This document shows positions 1 through 8,748 of a stretch of DNA of 44,305 bases, in pieces. The first letter of the stretch is position 1. Every line of letters begins with the position of its first letter. A program made the translations under genes and the position numbers. A model generated the notes under the pieces. The model was not told where the DNA came from. It did not search any database and worked only from the letters and a program-made list of their open reading frames with translations. The stretch comes from an uncultured Bacilli bacterium (GTDB lineage: Bacteria; Bacillota_I; Bacilli_A; RF39; UBA660), in assembly GCA_947589275.1 (NCBI GenBank), contig CANQAQ010000003.1, positions 1-44,305 on the forward strand. The letters run 5' to 3'.

Positions 1-66
1 TGCAAGAAAAACTTGCATTTACCTTTATTTTGCATATATTTATTAAAACTTGCATTTTACCTTTTA
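1..66. repeat. Short inverted and direct repeats upstream of valS
   Basis: Bases 1-17 form an inverted repeat (TGCAAG, five A, CTTGCA). The unit AACTTGCATTT(T)ACCTTT then occurs twice, near 10-26 and 46-65, with another TTGCAT between. It lies upstream of the valS promoter, so it may be the tail of a terminator or a short intergenic repeat of the preceding locus, which is outside the window. Confidence 0.5.
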
Positions 67-80
67 ACTAACTATTTATA

Positions 81-109
81 TTGACAAAGAAATTATTTAA
101 GTTTATAAT
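81..109 (+). promoter_or_regulatory. Sigma-A promoter of the valS leader
   Basis: Perfect consensus: TTGACA at 81-86, a 17-base spacer, and TATAAT at 104-109. Transcription should start near 116, so the T-box leader begins at the 5' end of the mRNA. Confidence 0.9.
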
Positions 110-116
110 TTATAAA

Positions 117-334
117 AAGCAATGAATAAGAGGAGTAAAATATAATATTATTTAAGAGAGTTAGTATTTGGTGAAAACTAATATAATATATATTTGAAGG
201 TAGCTTATTGGCTTAATATTTGAAACTAAGTAGAATATTACGTATTATATGCGTTAAATATAAAAGAGCATAGAATATCTATGAAGTAAGGTGGTACCGC
301 TATAATTAGTCCTTACATCATAGATATTTTTTAT
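117..334 (+). promoter_or_regulatory. T-box riboswitch, valine specifier (GUA)
   Basis: The Stem I landmarks are visible: AGAGAG at 155-160 and the distal stem-loop at 161-181. The specifier follows as GAAG-GUA-G, with GUA (a Val codon) at 200-202, matching the downstream valS. The T-box core TGGTACC is at 292-298. It sits as a bulge between helix A1 (GTAAGG 286-291 with CCTTAC 311-316) and a small A2 hairpin (299-310). The last base of UGGU predicts pairing with a tRNA whose discriminator base is A. A helix 275-283/319-327 followed by six T (327-332) forms the terminator. Uncharged tRNA-Val is expected to permit readthrough into valS. Confidence 0.93.
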
Positions 335-353
335 CTTAGAAGGAGATTAAAAT

Positions 354-2915
354 ATGTTAGATACTAAATATAATCATAAAAATGTTGAAGAAGGAAAGTA
401 TTCATATTGGATGAAAAAAGGATATTTTTTATCAGGTGATAAATCAAAACCACCTTTTTCTATGATTCTTCCACCACCTAATGTAACTGGAAAATTACAC
501 ATTGGCCATGCAATGGATGTATCAATTCAAGATATAATTGCAAGATACAAGAGAATGAATGGTTATGATGTATTATGGCTTCCTGGAATGGATCATGCAG
601 CTATTGCAACAGAAGCAAAAGTAGTTGCTAAATTAAAAGAACAAGGTATAAATAAATATGAACTTGGTCGTGAAGGTTTCTTAAAAAAATCTTGGGAATG
701 GAAAGAAGAATATGCACAAAGCATAAGACAACAATGGTCAAAAATGGGAATAAGTTTAGATTATTCTAAAGAAAGATTTACATTGGATGAAGTAAGTGTT
801 AAAGCAGTTAATCATGTTTTTATTACTTTATATGAAAAAGGATTAATATATAAGGGTAAAAAAATAATTAATTGGGATCCAGTTGCTAAAACAGCATTAT
901 CAAATGAAGAGGTTATATATAAAGATGTAGAAGGTGCATTTTATCATATTAAATATTATATAGAAAATGAAGATAAATATTTAGATGTAGCAACAACACG
1001 TCCTGAGACATTATTTGGTGATACTGCAGTTGCAGTTAATCCAAAGGATGAAAGATATAATTATTTAATAGGAAAAAATGTAATACTTCCAATAGTAAAT
1101 AAATTAATTCCTATTGTAGGTGATGAACATGCTGACATGGAAAAAGGAACAGGTGTAGTTAAAATTACTCCAGCACATGACCCTAATGACTTTGAAGTAG
1201 GTAATAGACATAATTTAGATAGAATAGTTGTAATTAATGAAGATGGAACTATGAATGAAAATGCTTTGGAATTTAATAAAATGGATAGATTTGAAGCAAG
1301 AGAAAAATTAGTTGAAAGATTAAAAAAAGAAAATTTACTTATAGATATTGAGAATATTATTCATAGTGTAGGTCATTCTGAAAGAACTAATGCAATAGTA
1401 GAACCATATTTATCAGAGCAGTGGTTTGTAAAAATGGCTCCACTTGCAAAAAAAGTTTTAGAAAATCAAAAAGATAAGGAAAAAAAGGTAAACTTTGTTC
1501 CAAAAAATCAAGAAAAAATATTAGAAAATTGGATGAATGATTGTTATGATTGGTGTATTTCAAGACAATTATGGTGGGGAATTAGAATACCTGCTTGGTA
1601 TAAAGATGGAAAAATGAAAGTACAAGTTGAATCACCAGGTGATGGTTGGATTCAAGATGAAGATGTACTTGATACATGGTTCTCATCTGCATTATGGCCT
1701 TTTTCTACATTAGGATATCCAGATAATACTGAATTATATAAAAGATATTATCCAACTAATGTTCTTGTAACTGGATATGATATTATATTTTTTTGGGTTG
1801 CTAGAATGATATTTCAAGGATTAGAATTTACTAACAGTAGACCATTTAAAGAATGTATAATACATGGTATAGTTCGTGATAAAACAGGTAGAAAAATGAG
1901 TAAAAGTTTAGGTAATGGAATAGATCCAATGGATATGATTGATGAATATGGATGTGATGCACTTAGATTTTTCTTAACAACTAATTCATCTCCTGGTCAA
2001 GATTTAAGATTTGATGTTGAAAAAGTAAAATCAACATGGAATTTTATTAATAAAATATGGAATGCTTCTAGATTTACATTAATGAATACTGAAAATTTAA
2101 AAGAAATAAATCTTTCAAATTTATCTTTTTCAGATAAATGGATACTAACTAGACTAAACGATACTATTAAAGCAGTAACAAAAAATATGGATAAATATGA
2201 ATTTAATAATGCTGGAAGTGAATTATATAGTTTTATTTGGAATGATTTTTGTGACGGATATATAGAGTTTTCAAAATTTAATATTGAAAAAGAAAGTACA
2301 CAAAGTACACTTTTATATGTTTTAACTAATATACTTAAACTACTTCATCCATTTATGCCATTTGTAACAGAAGAAATATATTCAAATTTAAATATAAAAG
2401 ATGCTGAATCAATTATGATTAGTAACTATCCAAAATATGATAGTAATTTAGTTTTTACTGATACTATTAATTTAATGAAAGAAACTAGAGAATTTATTAC
2501 TAAGGTAAGAACTATAAAAAAAGATAATAATATAAAAAAGGATGCAAAATATGAATTTATATCATCAAATGATGAAATTAAATTATTAATATCAAATTGC
2601 TTAAAATTAACTAATGATAATATATTAAAAGATAATAAAGATGAATACACTAAATTAGAAATTACATCAAATACAAAGTCATTAAAAAATAATTTAATTT
2701 ATTATTATAAAGAGAGTATGGATGAGAAAAATAAATTAATAGAAGATTTAAATAAAGAAAAAATAAGATTAGAGAATTCTATACTAAAAAGAGAAAAATT
2801 ATTATCTAATCCTGGATATATTAAAAATGCACCTAGTGAATTAATAAAACTAGAAAAAACGAAATTAGAAAATGAAAAAATTGCTTTTTTAGAAATAATT
2901 AATAAATTAAAATAA
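354..2915 (+). CDS. valS: Valyl-tRNA synthetase
   Basis: Class I aminoacyl-tRNA synthetase that charges tRNA-Val in the cytoplasm. At 853 residues it is the usual bacterial length. The N-terminal region carries [16 protein letters not shown], containing the HIGH motif. The CP1 editing domain follows ([10 protein letters not shown] and [15 protein letters not shown] are recognisable). The KMSKS loop reads [10 protein letters not shown] near residue 520. The C-terminus ends in an anticodon-binding domain and the ValRS-type coiled coil (lysine/glutamate-rich last 70 residues). The start is set by AAGGAG at 340-345. It is preceded by a valine-specific T-box and followed by its own terminator, so it is probably monocistronic and induced by uncharged tRNA-Val. 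Confidence 0.98.
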   Translation: MLDTKYNHKNVEEGKYSYWMKKGYFLSGDKSKPPFSMILPPPNVTGKLHIGHAMDVSIQDIIARYKRMNGYDVLWLPGMDHAAIATEAKVVAKLKEQGINKYELGREGFLKKSWEWKEEYAQSIRQQWSKMGISLDYSKERFTLDEVSVKAVNHVFITLYEKGLIYKGKKIINWDPVAKTALSNEEVIYKDVEGAFYHIKYYIENEDKYLDVATTRPETLFGDTAVAVNPKDERYNYLIGKNVILPIVNKLIPIVGDEHADMEKGTGVVKITPAHDPNDFEVGNRHNLDRIVVINEDGTMNENALEFNKMDRFEAREKLVERLKKENLLIDIENIIHSVGHSERTNAIVEPYLSEQWFVKMAPLAKKVLENQKDKEKKVNFVPKNQEKILENWMNDCYDWCISRQLWWGIRIPAWYKDGKMKVQVESPGDGWIQDEDVLDTWFSSALWPFSTLGYPDNTELYKRYYPTNVLVTGYDIIFFWVARMIFQGLEFTNSRPFKECIIHGIVRDKTGRKMSKSLGNGIDPMDMIDEYGCDALRFFLTTNSSPGQDLRFDVEKVKSTWNFINKIWNASRFTLMNTENLKEINLSNLSFSDKWILTRLNDTIKAVTKNMDKYEFNNAGSELYSFIWNDFCDGYIEFSKFNIEKESTQSTLLYVLTNILKLLHPFMPFVTEEIYSNLNIKDAESIMISNYPKYDSNLVFTDTINLMKETREFITKVRTIKKDNNIKKDAKYEFISSNDEIKLLISNCLKLTNDNILKDNKDEYTKLEITSNTKSLKNNLIYYYKESMDEKNKLIEDLNKEKIRLENSILKREKLLSNPGYIKNAPSELIKLEKTKLENEKIAFLEIINKLK

Positions 2916-2940
2916 ATAGTTTTCTTAAACTATTTTTTTC
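2914..2940 (+). terminator. Intrinsic terminator after valS
   Basis: AAATAGTTT, a four-base loop, and AAACTATTT running into a T tract. It overlaps the valS stop codon. Confidence 0.85.
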
Positions 2941-2963
2941 TTTTAAATAAATAAAATGTGTTG

Positions 2964-2969
2964 TATAAT
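2964..2969 (+). promoter_or_regulatory. -10 element (TATAAT) for the zinc-ribbon membrane protein gene
   Basis: A perfect TATAAT lies 24 bases before the start codon and just after the valS terminator. No good -35 box is seen at the right distance (TTTTAA at 2941-2946). Confidence 0.55.
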
Positions 2970-2992
2970 AGTGTTAATAGGAGATGAGGTTT

Positions 2993-5359
2993 ATGAATTA
3001 TTGTGGTAATTGTGGTTCTAAACTAACTAAAGATAGTAAATTTTGTTCAAAATGTGGTAATCCTACAGAATTAGGCATTAAAAAAATAAATGAAGAAAAT
3101 GAAAAAAAATTTAAACAAAAGCAAAAAAGAAATGAAGAAAAGGTTCAAAAACTAATATTAAATACAGGTATATCACTAATTGTAATAGCAAGTTTAATAT
3201 TTACCTTATTTTCTTTTAAAAATATATCTGATTTATTTAAAGTAATATTTTTATTTGTAGAATCTATTGTATTTATTTATATATCTATTTTACTTAAGAA
3301 AAATACAAAATCTGGTTATAAAGCATTATTTGCTATCGGTGTTATTATAATTCCTATAATTCTTATATTATTAACTAGTAATTCTTTACTTGGTGCATAT
3401 AGTTTTATGAATGGTGCTGGAATTTATATTTATTTATCAATATCATTTTTATTATGTTCAGTAATATATTTATTAAGTTATAAATTTATAAAATCAAAAT
3501 TATATTTATATTTATCATATATATTTCTTAATTCATCAGTAATATTTTTTGTATCAATAATTAATGAAGTAAATAATATTAGTAGAAATATATCTAATAA
3601 TGTAGAATTTACGTCACTATTAGGTTTTAATTTAATTATTCTAATTATATTATCAATTAAAAAAGATTCAATATTATTAAAAACATTTATAAATTACTTA
3701 AGATTATTTTTAGTAATAGCTTATATATATTTTATGGTTTTAATTTTTATTAATAATCCACTTATGTTTAAATTAATAGATATGATTTTATATCTTGCTA
3801 TTTCATATATTGTTATTATTAAAAGTATAAATAGTAATTCAAATGCTATATTACCAGTATTTATTAATTTAGTAACAATTGTATTTATTAATAATTTATT
3901 ATCTAATTATAATAATGTTTCTATATTTGTTTCAGTATTAGCAATACTACTAATATTCTTTATAAATTATTTAGTAAAAAATAAATGCTTTAAAATATTA
4001 AATTATATAGTAACAATATTATCTACAGTAATAATGTTTTTTATCGCATCACACTATAGTTATAAAGTATTACTTATTTGTTCAATAATAACATTATTAT
4101 CAAGTTTATTTATATATAAAATAGAAGAAGAAAAATCATATAAAAATATAATCTCAACTTTAATTATTGCAAATATATATATTATTGTTTATTCATTAAT
4201 TAAAACAATAACATTAACAAAAAGTATATATATTCCATTAATCGCAAGTATAATATATTCTCTTATATATGTTATTTTAAAAACAAAAAATATTAAAATA
4301 TATAAAACATATGAATTTATATCATATGCATTAATATTAATATCTTCATTATCATTTAACAATTATAATTTAGTTTTTAATATATTAAACGAAATAGTAT
4401 GGGTATATTATTTTACATTAAAACTATTATTTGATGATGAAAGTGATATTAGAAACTTATTACTTGCATTTACAATTATTAATTTATTTTTAATACTTGT
4501 TAGATTTGATATAAAGTTATATTATGTATTATTATCTTTTGCTATGTTATTTACATTTATAGGTATGATATCCTATAATATTAAAAAATTAAATAAAAAA
4601 GTATTTGATATATTATCAATAATATTAATATTATTAACAACATTATTTAATTTTAATAACTATATTATAATGGCATTATGTATAAATATACTTTTATATT
4701 GTTATATATATATAAGTATATTTAAAGATAAAAATATTAATTTTATCTTTAAATTTATATATACTTTAGCTGGTTTTATAATAATTTATAAATTATTTGG
4801 TTACTTTATTAATGTTGATGTAATATCATCTTTATTATCAATTATTACATTTATATTAATAATAATTACTATGTATTTAATGAGAGTAGATGATGATAGA
4901 AAAATTATGTGTTACTTAATTACACTATTTTATCCATACTACGTATTAATTAGTAATATAAATATATTATCAGAATATAGTTTAAGTCTTTTATTAACTC
5001 CTATATTAATTTTTTACATATTTATATTTAGTGAAAAAATTATTAAATTTAATGATAATTCATTAAAAAACATATTTCAAATTATTTTTCTTTCAGTAAT
5101 ATATTTAATTATATTATCAAATTTACATAATGGTACAATTATATACATATATAGTTTGTTATTATCTGTAATATATGTAATATATGGAATATTAAAAAAT
5201 AATAGTTCAATTATAACTTTTGGTTGTATAACTTTATTATTAACAACAATATTATTATTTTTCCAGGTATCAAATAGTTTAGTTATTGTATTTAGTATAT
5301 TATTTATAGGTGTTAGTTTAATAACATATATTTCAATGAAAGAATCAAAAAAGCATTAG
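2993..5359 (+). CDS. Zinc-ribbon polytopic membrane protein
   Basis: An N-terminal zinc ribbon (CGNCG ... FCSKCG, two CxxC pairs within the first 25 residues) is joined by a charged Lys/Glu/Gln linker (residues about 30-50) to a very hydrophobic body of some 730 residues with roughly 20 or more predicted membrane segments. The ribbon should face the cytoplasm. An in-frame ATG at 2984 lies inside the ribosome-binding stretch (GGAGATGAGG), so the ATG at 2993, with correct spacing, is the better start. The family resembles zinc-ribbon/DUF2157-type membrane proteins of Firmicutes, but that assignment is weak and the function is unknown. It has its own promoter and terminator. Confidence 0.85.
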   Translation: MNYCGNCGSKLTKDSKFCSKCGNPTELGIKKINEENEKKFKQKQKRNEEKVQKLILNTGISLIVIASLIFTLFSFKNISDLFKVIFLFVESIVFIYISILLKKNTKSGYKALFAIGVIIIPIILILLTSNSLLGAYSFMNGAGIYIYLSISFLLCSVIYLLSYKFIKSKLYLYLSYIFLNSSVIFFVSIINEVNNISRNISNNVEFTSLLGFNLIILIILSIKKDSILLKTFINYLRLFLVIAYIYFMVLIFINNPLMFKLIDMILYLAISYIVIIKSINSNSNAILPVFINLVTIVFINNLLSNYNNVSIFVSVLAILLIFFINYLVKNKCFKILNYIVTILSTVIMFFIASHYSYKVLLICSIITLLSSLFIYKIEEEKSYKNIISTLIIANIYIIVYSLIKTITLTKSIYIPLIASIIYSLIYVILKTKNIKIYKTYEFISYALILISSLSFNNYNLVFNILNEIVWVYYFTLKLLFDDESDIRNLLLAFTIINLFLILVRFDIKLYYVLLSFAMLFTFIGMISYNIKKLNKKVFDILSIILILLTTLFNFNNYIIMALCINILLYCYIYISIFKDKNINFIFKFIYTLAGFIIIYKLFGYFINVDVISSLLSIITFILIIITMYLMRVDDDRKIMCYLITLFYPYYVLISNINILSEYSLSLLLTPILIFYIFIFSEKIIKFNDNSLKNIFQIIFLSVIYLIILSNLHNGTIIYIYSLLLSVIYVIYGILKNNSSIITFGCITLLLTTILLFFQVSNSLVIVFSILFIGVSLITYISMKESKKH

Positions 5360-5371
5360 TAATGCTTTTTT
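5347..5371 (+). terminator. Terminator overlapping the stop of the zinc-ribbon gene
   Basis: A nearly perfect palindrome (AAAAAAGCATTA / TAATGCTTTTTT) whose right arm is the T tract. The TAG stop is in the loop. Confidence 0.8.
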
Positions 5372-5373
5372 AT

Positions 5374-5402
5374 TTGCAATTTATACATATTTTTGGTATT
5401 AT
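5374..5402 (+). promoter_or_regulatory. Sigma-A promoter of the hypothetical gene at 5425
   Basis: TTGCAA at 5374-5379, a 17-base spacer, TATTAT at 5397-5402. It starts transcription near 5409, which rules out the upstream in-frame ATG at 5362 as the real start. Confidence 0.75.
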
Positions 5403-5424
5403 ACGCTTAAATAGAGGTGGTATT

Positions 5425-6117
5425 TTGGAGTCATATTATACGACTATATTAAATATAAAAAATAAAGATTATCTTAATATGTTAAAAAAATTAAGTATTT
5501 ATTATAAATATGGTAAAGTAGCTGGTGATAAAATTATTAGTAACGATTTGGATAATTGCATTAGTTATGAAAATATTGCAGATTTTTTATATGAGTTTAT
5601 AGAATCAAATAAGATATTACTAAATTTTTATTTAAGTCAAGGTCTAAATCCCAATGCAAAAATTATTGAGTTTGTTCCATCCTCACTTCTTTCATTTCAA
5701 AATACTGGTCAATTGCAGCACATAACTTCTATAATAAAATATAGAAAAAATACAGATCAATTTGGAGAATATTATATTGGTACTTTAAAAAAATCAGGTT
5801 TTAATATTCATGATGATTTTGCATATGAGCCAAAAGATTATGATACAGTTTTAAATAATTCAATAATTGATATACTAAAAAATTTTAATGGGGAACACGA
5901 TTTTATATCAGATGTTCATGGTATTAAATTTGCAGAAGATAATGATTATAACTTTTTTAGTGGTTATGCAATTAAAAATTCAAGTTTACTTAGAGATTAT
6001 ATAATTGAAGATTTTATTAAATCAATTGAAAAAACGACAGTACCACATGAGTGTATACTTTTTAAAAGGGAAAATGATTATACACTTGGACTTGTAAAAA
6101 GGAATTTAGAAGATTAA
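5425..6117 (+). CDS. Hypothetical protein, about 230 residues
   Basis: No family is recognised. The protein is soluble and mixed alpha/beta in character, with no signal peptide or membrane segment. The start chosen is TTG at 5425 (protein begins MESYYTT), 5 bases after a GAGGTGG ribosome site. The reading frame is open from 5362, but those 21 codons precede the promoter at 5374-5402 and encode an unrelated hydrophobic stretch. It is monocistronic: a terminator lies upstream and the alanine T-box promoter lies downstream. Composition and codon use look like those of its neighbours. Confidence 0.75.
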   Translation: MESYYTTILNIKNKDYLNMLKKLSIYYKYGKVAGDKIISNDLDNCISYENIADFLYEFIESNKILLNFYLSQGLNPNAKIIEFVPSSLLSFQNTGQLQHITSIIKYRKNTDQFGEYYIGTLKKSGFNIHDDFAYEPKDYDTVLNNSIIDILKNFNGEHDFISDVHGIKFAEDNDYNFFSGYAIKNSSLLRDYIIEDFIKSIEKTTVPHECILFKRENDYTLGLVKRNLED

Positions 6118-6180
6118 ATTGAATATATAAAAATAAAATGATAAAAATATAAATAGGTGTAAACATAGTATATATGTTTA

Positions 6181-6209
6181 TTGATATTTAAAACCTTTTT
6201 TGGTATAAT
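6181..6209 (+). promoter_or_regulatory. Sigma-A promoter of the alanine T-box operon
   Basis: TTGATA at 6181-6186, a 17-base spacer, TATAAT at 6204-6209, with an extended -10 TG at 6201-6202. The predicted start is near 6216. Confidence 0.9.
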
Positions 6210-6215
6210 TAAGTT

Positions 6216-6440
6216 GTTTTTATAATATATTTTTAAAACTATGATAAGTAAAAAGTAATTAATATATTATTTTAAGAGAGTTAGTATTTGGTGAAAACTA
6301 ATAATAATTATTAATGAAAGCTATACTTTAGTGTAATTAATATTTACCGGTTACCCGTTATCTAATTAAGTAAAAAAAAGGATGGTACCGTCATTTTGAC
6401 TCCTTTATGTGTACTATTCTTTTCTTTATATAGGAGGATT
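6216..6440 (+). promoter_or_regulatory. T-box riboswitch, alanine specifier (GCU), probably translational
   Basis: Stem I shows AGAGAG at 6275-6280 and the same distal loop as the valS leader, base for base. The specifier is GAAA-GCU-A, with GCU (Ala) at 6320-6322. The T-box core TGGTACC at 6383-6389 is bulged between helix A1 (AAGGA/TCCTT around 6378-6382 and 6401-6405) and an A2 hairpin GTCA/TGAC. No T tract follows. Instead the A1 3' strand (CTCCT 6400-6404, TCCTTT 6401-6406) is complementary to the Shine-Dalgarno AGGAGGA at 6432-6438. This suggests an antisequestrator/sequestrator switch acting on translation of the kinase gene, and possibly on alaS by coupling. The leader identity is solid. 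The translational mechanism is inference. Confidence 0.9.
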
Positions 6441-6442
6441 TT

Positions 6443-6994
6443 ATGAATAATTTAATTGCGATTGTTGGAATGTGTGGTTCTGGAAAAAGTACTGCAACAG
6501 CATTTTTTAAAGAAAATGGATATAAAGTAATATATTTTGGGGAAGTAACTATTAATAAATTAATAGAAGAAAACCTAAAAATAAATTCAGAAAATGAACA
6601 AATGATGAGAGAAAGATTAAGAGAAGAATTAGGAATGGGTGCATATGCAATTATTCTTCTTGAGGAAATAAAAAAATCATTAGAAAATAATAATGTAGTA
6701 CTTGATGGTGTTTATTCATGGAGTGAACTTAAAATATTAAATGATAATTTTCCTAATTTAAAGGTTATTGCTATAGTAACAGATAGAAATTTAAGATATT
6801 CTAGGCTTAAAAAAAGAAATAATAGACCATTTACTTATGATGAATCAGAAAAAAGAGATATTTCAGAAATTGAAAATATAGAAAAGGGTGGCCCAATCGC
6901 ATATGCAGATTATTATATAACTAATAATAGTGATATTAATGAATATAGTAAACGTTTGGAGTATTTATATAATACTATAGAAAAGAGGAATTAA
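6443..6994 (+). CDS. UPF0200-like P-loop kinase (dephospho-CoA-kinase superfamily)
   Basis: A 183-residue P-loop nucleoside-monophosphate-kinase-like protein. Walker A is GMCGSGKS at residues 9-16. The stretch RERLREELGMGA (about 53-65) and the later V-L-D-G, R-L-K-K-R and D-E-S-E-K-R-D elements, then a conserved A-D-Y-Y-I, match my recollection of the UPF0200 family (COG0237-related), best known from archaea. The substrate is unknown. A nucleotide or nucleoside kinase role, or a CoaE-like role, is possible. It is the first gene after the alanine T-box and its stop lies one base before alaS, so the two are co-translated. A link to alanine, AlaRS or tRNA metabolism is inferred from context only. 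Confidence 0.75.
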   Translation: MNNLIAIVGMCGSGKSTATAFFKENGYKVIYFGEVTINKLIEENLKINSENEQMMRERLREELGMGAYAIILLEEIKKSLENNNVVLDGVYSWSELKILNDNFPNLKVIAIVTDRNLRYSRLKKRNNRPFTYDESEKRDISEIENIEKGGPIAYADYYITNNSDINEYSKRLEYLYNTIEKRN

Positions 6995-6995
6995 A

Positions 6996-8738
6996 ATGGA
7001 TTTAAAAGATTTATATATAAATTTTTTTATAAGCAAGGGACATAAACAAATTCCTTCTGCACCAGTAGTACCTGAAAATGATCCATCAGTACTTTTTAAT
7101 ACTGCTGGTATGCAACCACTTATTCCATATTTAATGGGACAACCTCATCCATATGGAACAAGGTTATGTGATTATCAAAAATGTATAAGAACAAATGATT
7201 TAGATTCTATAGGAGATTCAACACACCAAACTTTTTTTGAAATGTTAGGAAACTGGAGTTTAGGAGATTATTTTAAAGATGAAAGTATTACATGGTCGTT
7301 TGAATTTTTAACGAAAGTATTAAATATTCCAGTAGATCATTTAGCAGTTACAGTTTTTAGTGGAAATAACCTTATTCCTTTTGATAGTGAAAGTTATAAT
7401 AAATGGTTAAATTTAGGAATAGAAGAAGGACATATTGCTAAAACTGTTGATGATAATTTTTGGATTGCAGGAGAAACAGGACCTTGTGGACCAGATACAG
7501 AAATATTTTATTTTAGAAGTAATGATAAAGTACCTACTACATTTGATCTAAAAGATGAAAGATGGGTTGAAATATGGAATAATGTATTTATGGAGTACTA
7601 TAAGGATGAAAATGGTAATATAACTGATTTACCTAAAAAGAATGTAGATACAGGTATGGGTGTTGAACGTATGGTATCTATATTAGAAGGTGTAAATGAT
7701 AATTATTTATCAAGTATATGGACTAATGTAATTTCAATAATTGAAGAAATATCAAATAAGAAATATGAAGATAATAAAGAAAGTATGAGGATAATTGCTG
7801 ATCATATTAGAACAGCAGTATTTATATCTTCTGATCCATCTTCAATAAAACCAAGTAATACAGATCAAGGATATATTCTTAGAAGATTAATAAGAAGGGC
7901 TATAAGACATGCAAAAAAACTAGGAATAGATATAAATAGTAATTTTGAAGAACAAATAGCAAGAGTTATAATTAATCAATATAAAAAATATTATAGTGAA
8001 TTATCTGAAAATGAAAATGTTGTATATGAAGTTTTAAAAAATGAAAAGATAAAATTTAATCGTACTTTAGAAAAAGGTTTAAGAGAGTTTGAAAAAATAG
8101 TTATAAATAATAGTGAAATTGATGGCACTACAGCATTTCATCTATTTGATACTTATGGATTTCCAATTGAGTTAACTGTTGAATTAGCTAATGAAAGAAA
8201 TATAAAAGTTGATATTGAAGGATTTAAATCTAAGTTTAAAGAACATCAAGAATTATCAAGAACTGCATCTATAGGTAAGTTTAAAGGTGGTCTTGCTGGA
8301 AATAGTGAGATTGAAACAAAATATCATACTGCAACTCATTTACTTAATGCAGCGCTCAAAATAGTAGTAAATAAAGATGTTCATCAAAAAGGTTCAAATA
8401 TAACACCTGAAAGACTTCGTTTTGATTTCTCATGTGATCATAAACTTACAGATGAAGAAAAGTTAAAAACTGAAGAATTAGTTAATAAATGGATAAAAGA
8501 TTCTCTTGAAGTAAGTAAATGTGAAATGAGTAAAGAAGATGCTATAAAAGGTGGAGCAGAATGTATGTTCATTGAAAAATATCCAGATATAGTAACAGTT
8601 TATTCTATAGGTGATGTATCAAAAGAGTTATGTGGCGGACCACATGTAAAAAATACTAGTGAACTTGGTGAATTTAAGATTATTAAAGAAGAAGCTTCAT
8701 CATCAGGAGTTAGAAGAATAAAGGCAGTATTAAAGTAG
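6996..8738 (+). CDS. alaS: Alanyl-tRNA synthetase, short form lacking C-Ala
   Basis: Class II synthetase charging tRNA-Ala. The N-terminal catalytic domain is complete: FFISKGH, DPSVLFNTAGMQP, and EMLGNWSLGDYFK (motif 2 region). The tRNA-recognition helices and the editing domain follow. The editing-site zinc ligands are present as H444-x3-H448 and C546-x3-H550. The protein ends at residue 580, right after the editing domain. The usual bacterial enzyme is about 870 residues and carries a C-terminal DHHA1/C-Ala domain, which is absent here. No frameshift remnant is seen: mltG begins 10 bases downstream. It lies one base after the UPF0200-like gene, within the alanine T-box operon. Confidence 0.97.
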   Translation: MDLKDLYINFFISKGHKQIPSAPVVPENDPSVLFNTAGMQPLIPYLMGQPHPYGTRLCDYQKCIRTNDLDSIGDSTHQTFFEMLGNWSLGDYFKDESITWSFEFLTKVLNIPVDHLAVTVFSGNNLIPFDSESYNKWLNLGIEEGHIAKTVDDNFWIAGETGPCGPDTEIFYFRSNDKVPTTFDLKDERWVEIWNNVFMEYYKDENGNITDLPKKNVDTGMGVERMVSILEGVNDNYLSSIWTNVISIIEEISNKKYEDNKESMRIIADHIRTAVFISSDPSSIKPSNTDQGYILRRLIRRAIRHAKKLGIDINSNFEEQIARVIINQYKKYYSELSENENVVYEVLKNEKIKFNRTLEKGLREFEKIVINNSEIDGTTAFHLFDTYGFPIELTVELANERNIKVDIEGFKSKFKEHQELSRTASIGKFKGGLAGNSEIETKYHTATHLLNAALKIVVNKDVHQKGSNITPERLRFDFSCDHKLTDEEKLKTEELVNKWIKDSLEVSKCEMSKEDAIKGGAECMFIEKYPDIVTVYSIGDVSKELCGGPHVKNTSELGEFKIIKEEASSSGVRRIKAVLK

Positions 8739-8748
8739 GTGTATTATT

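Noticed and set aside
5362..5424. Longer frame for the gene at 5425 (ATG at 5362)
   Set aside because: It lies upstream of the TTGCAA/TATTAT promoter and has no ribosome site. The TTG at 5425 has one.
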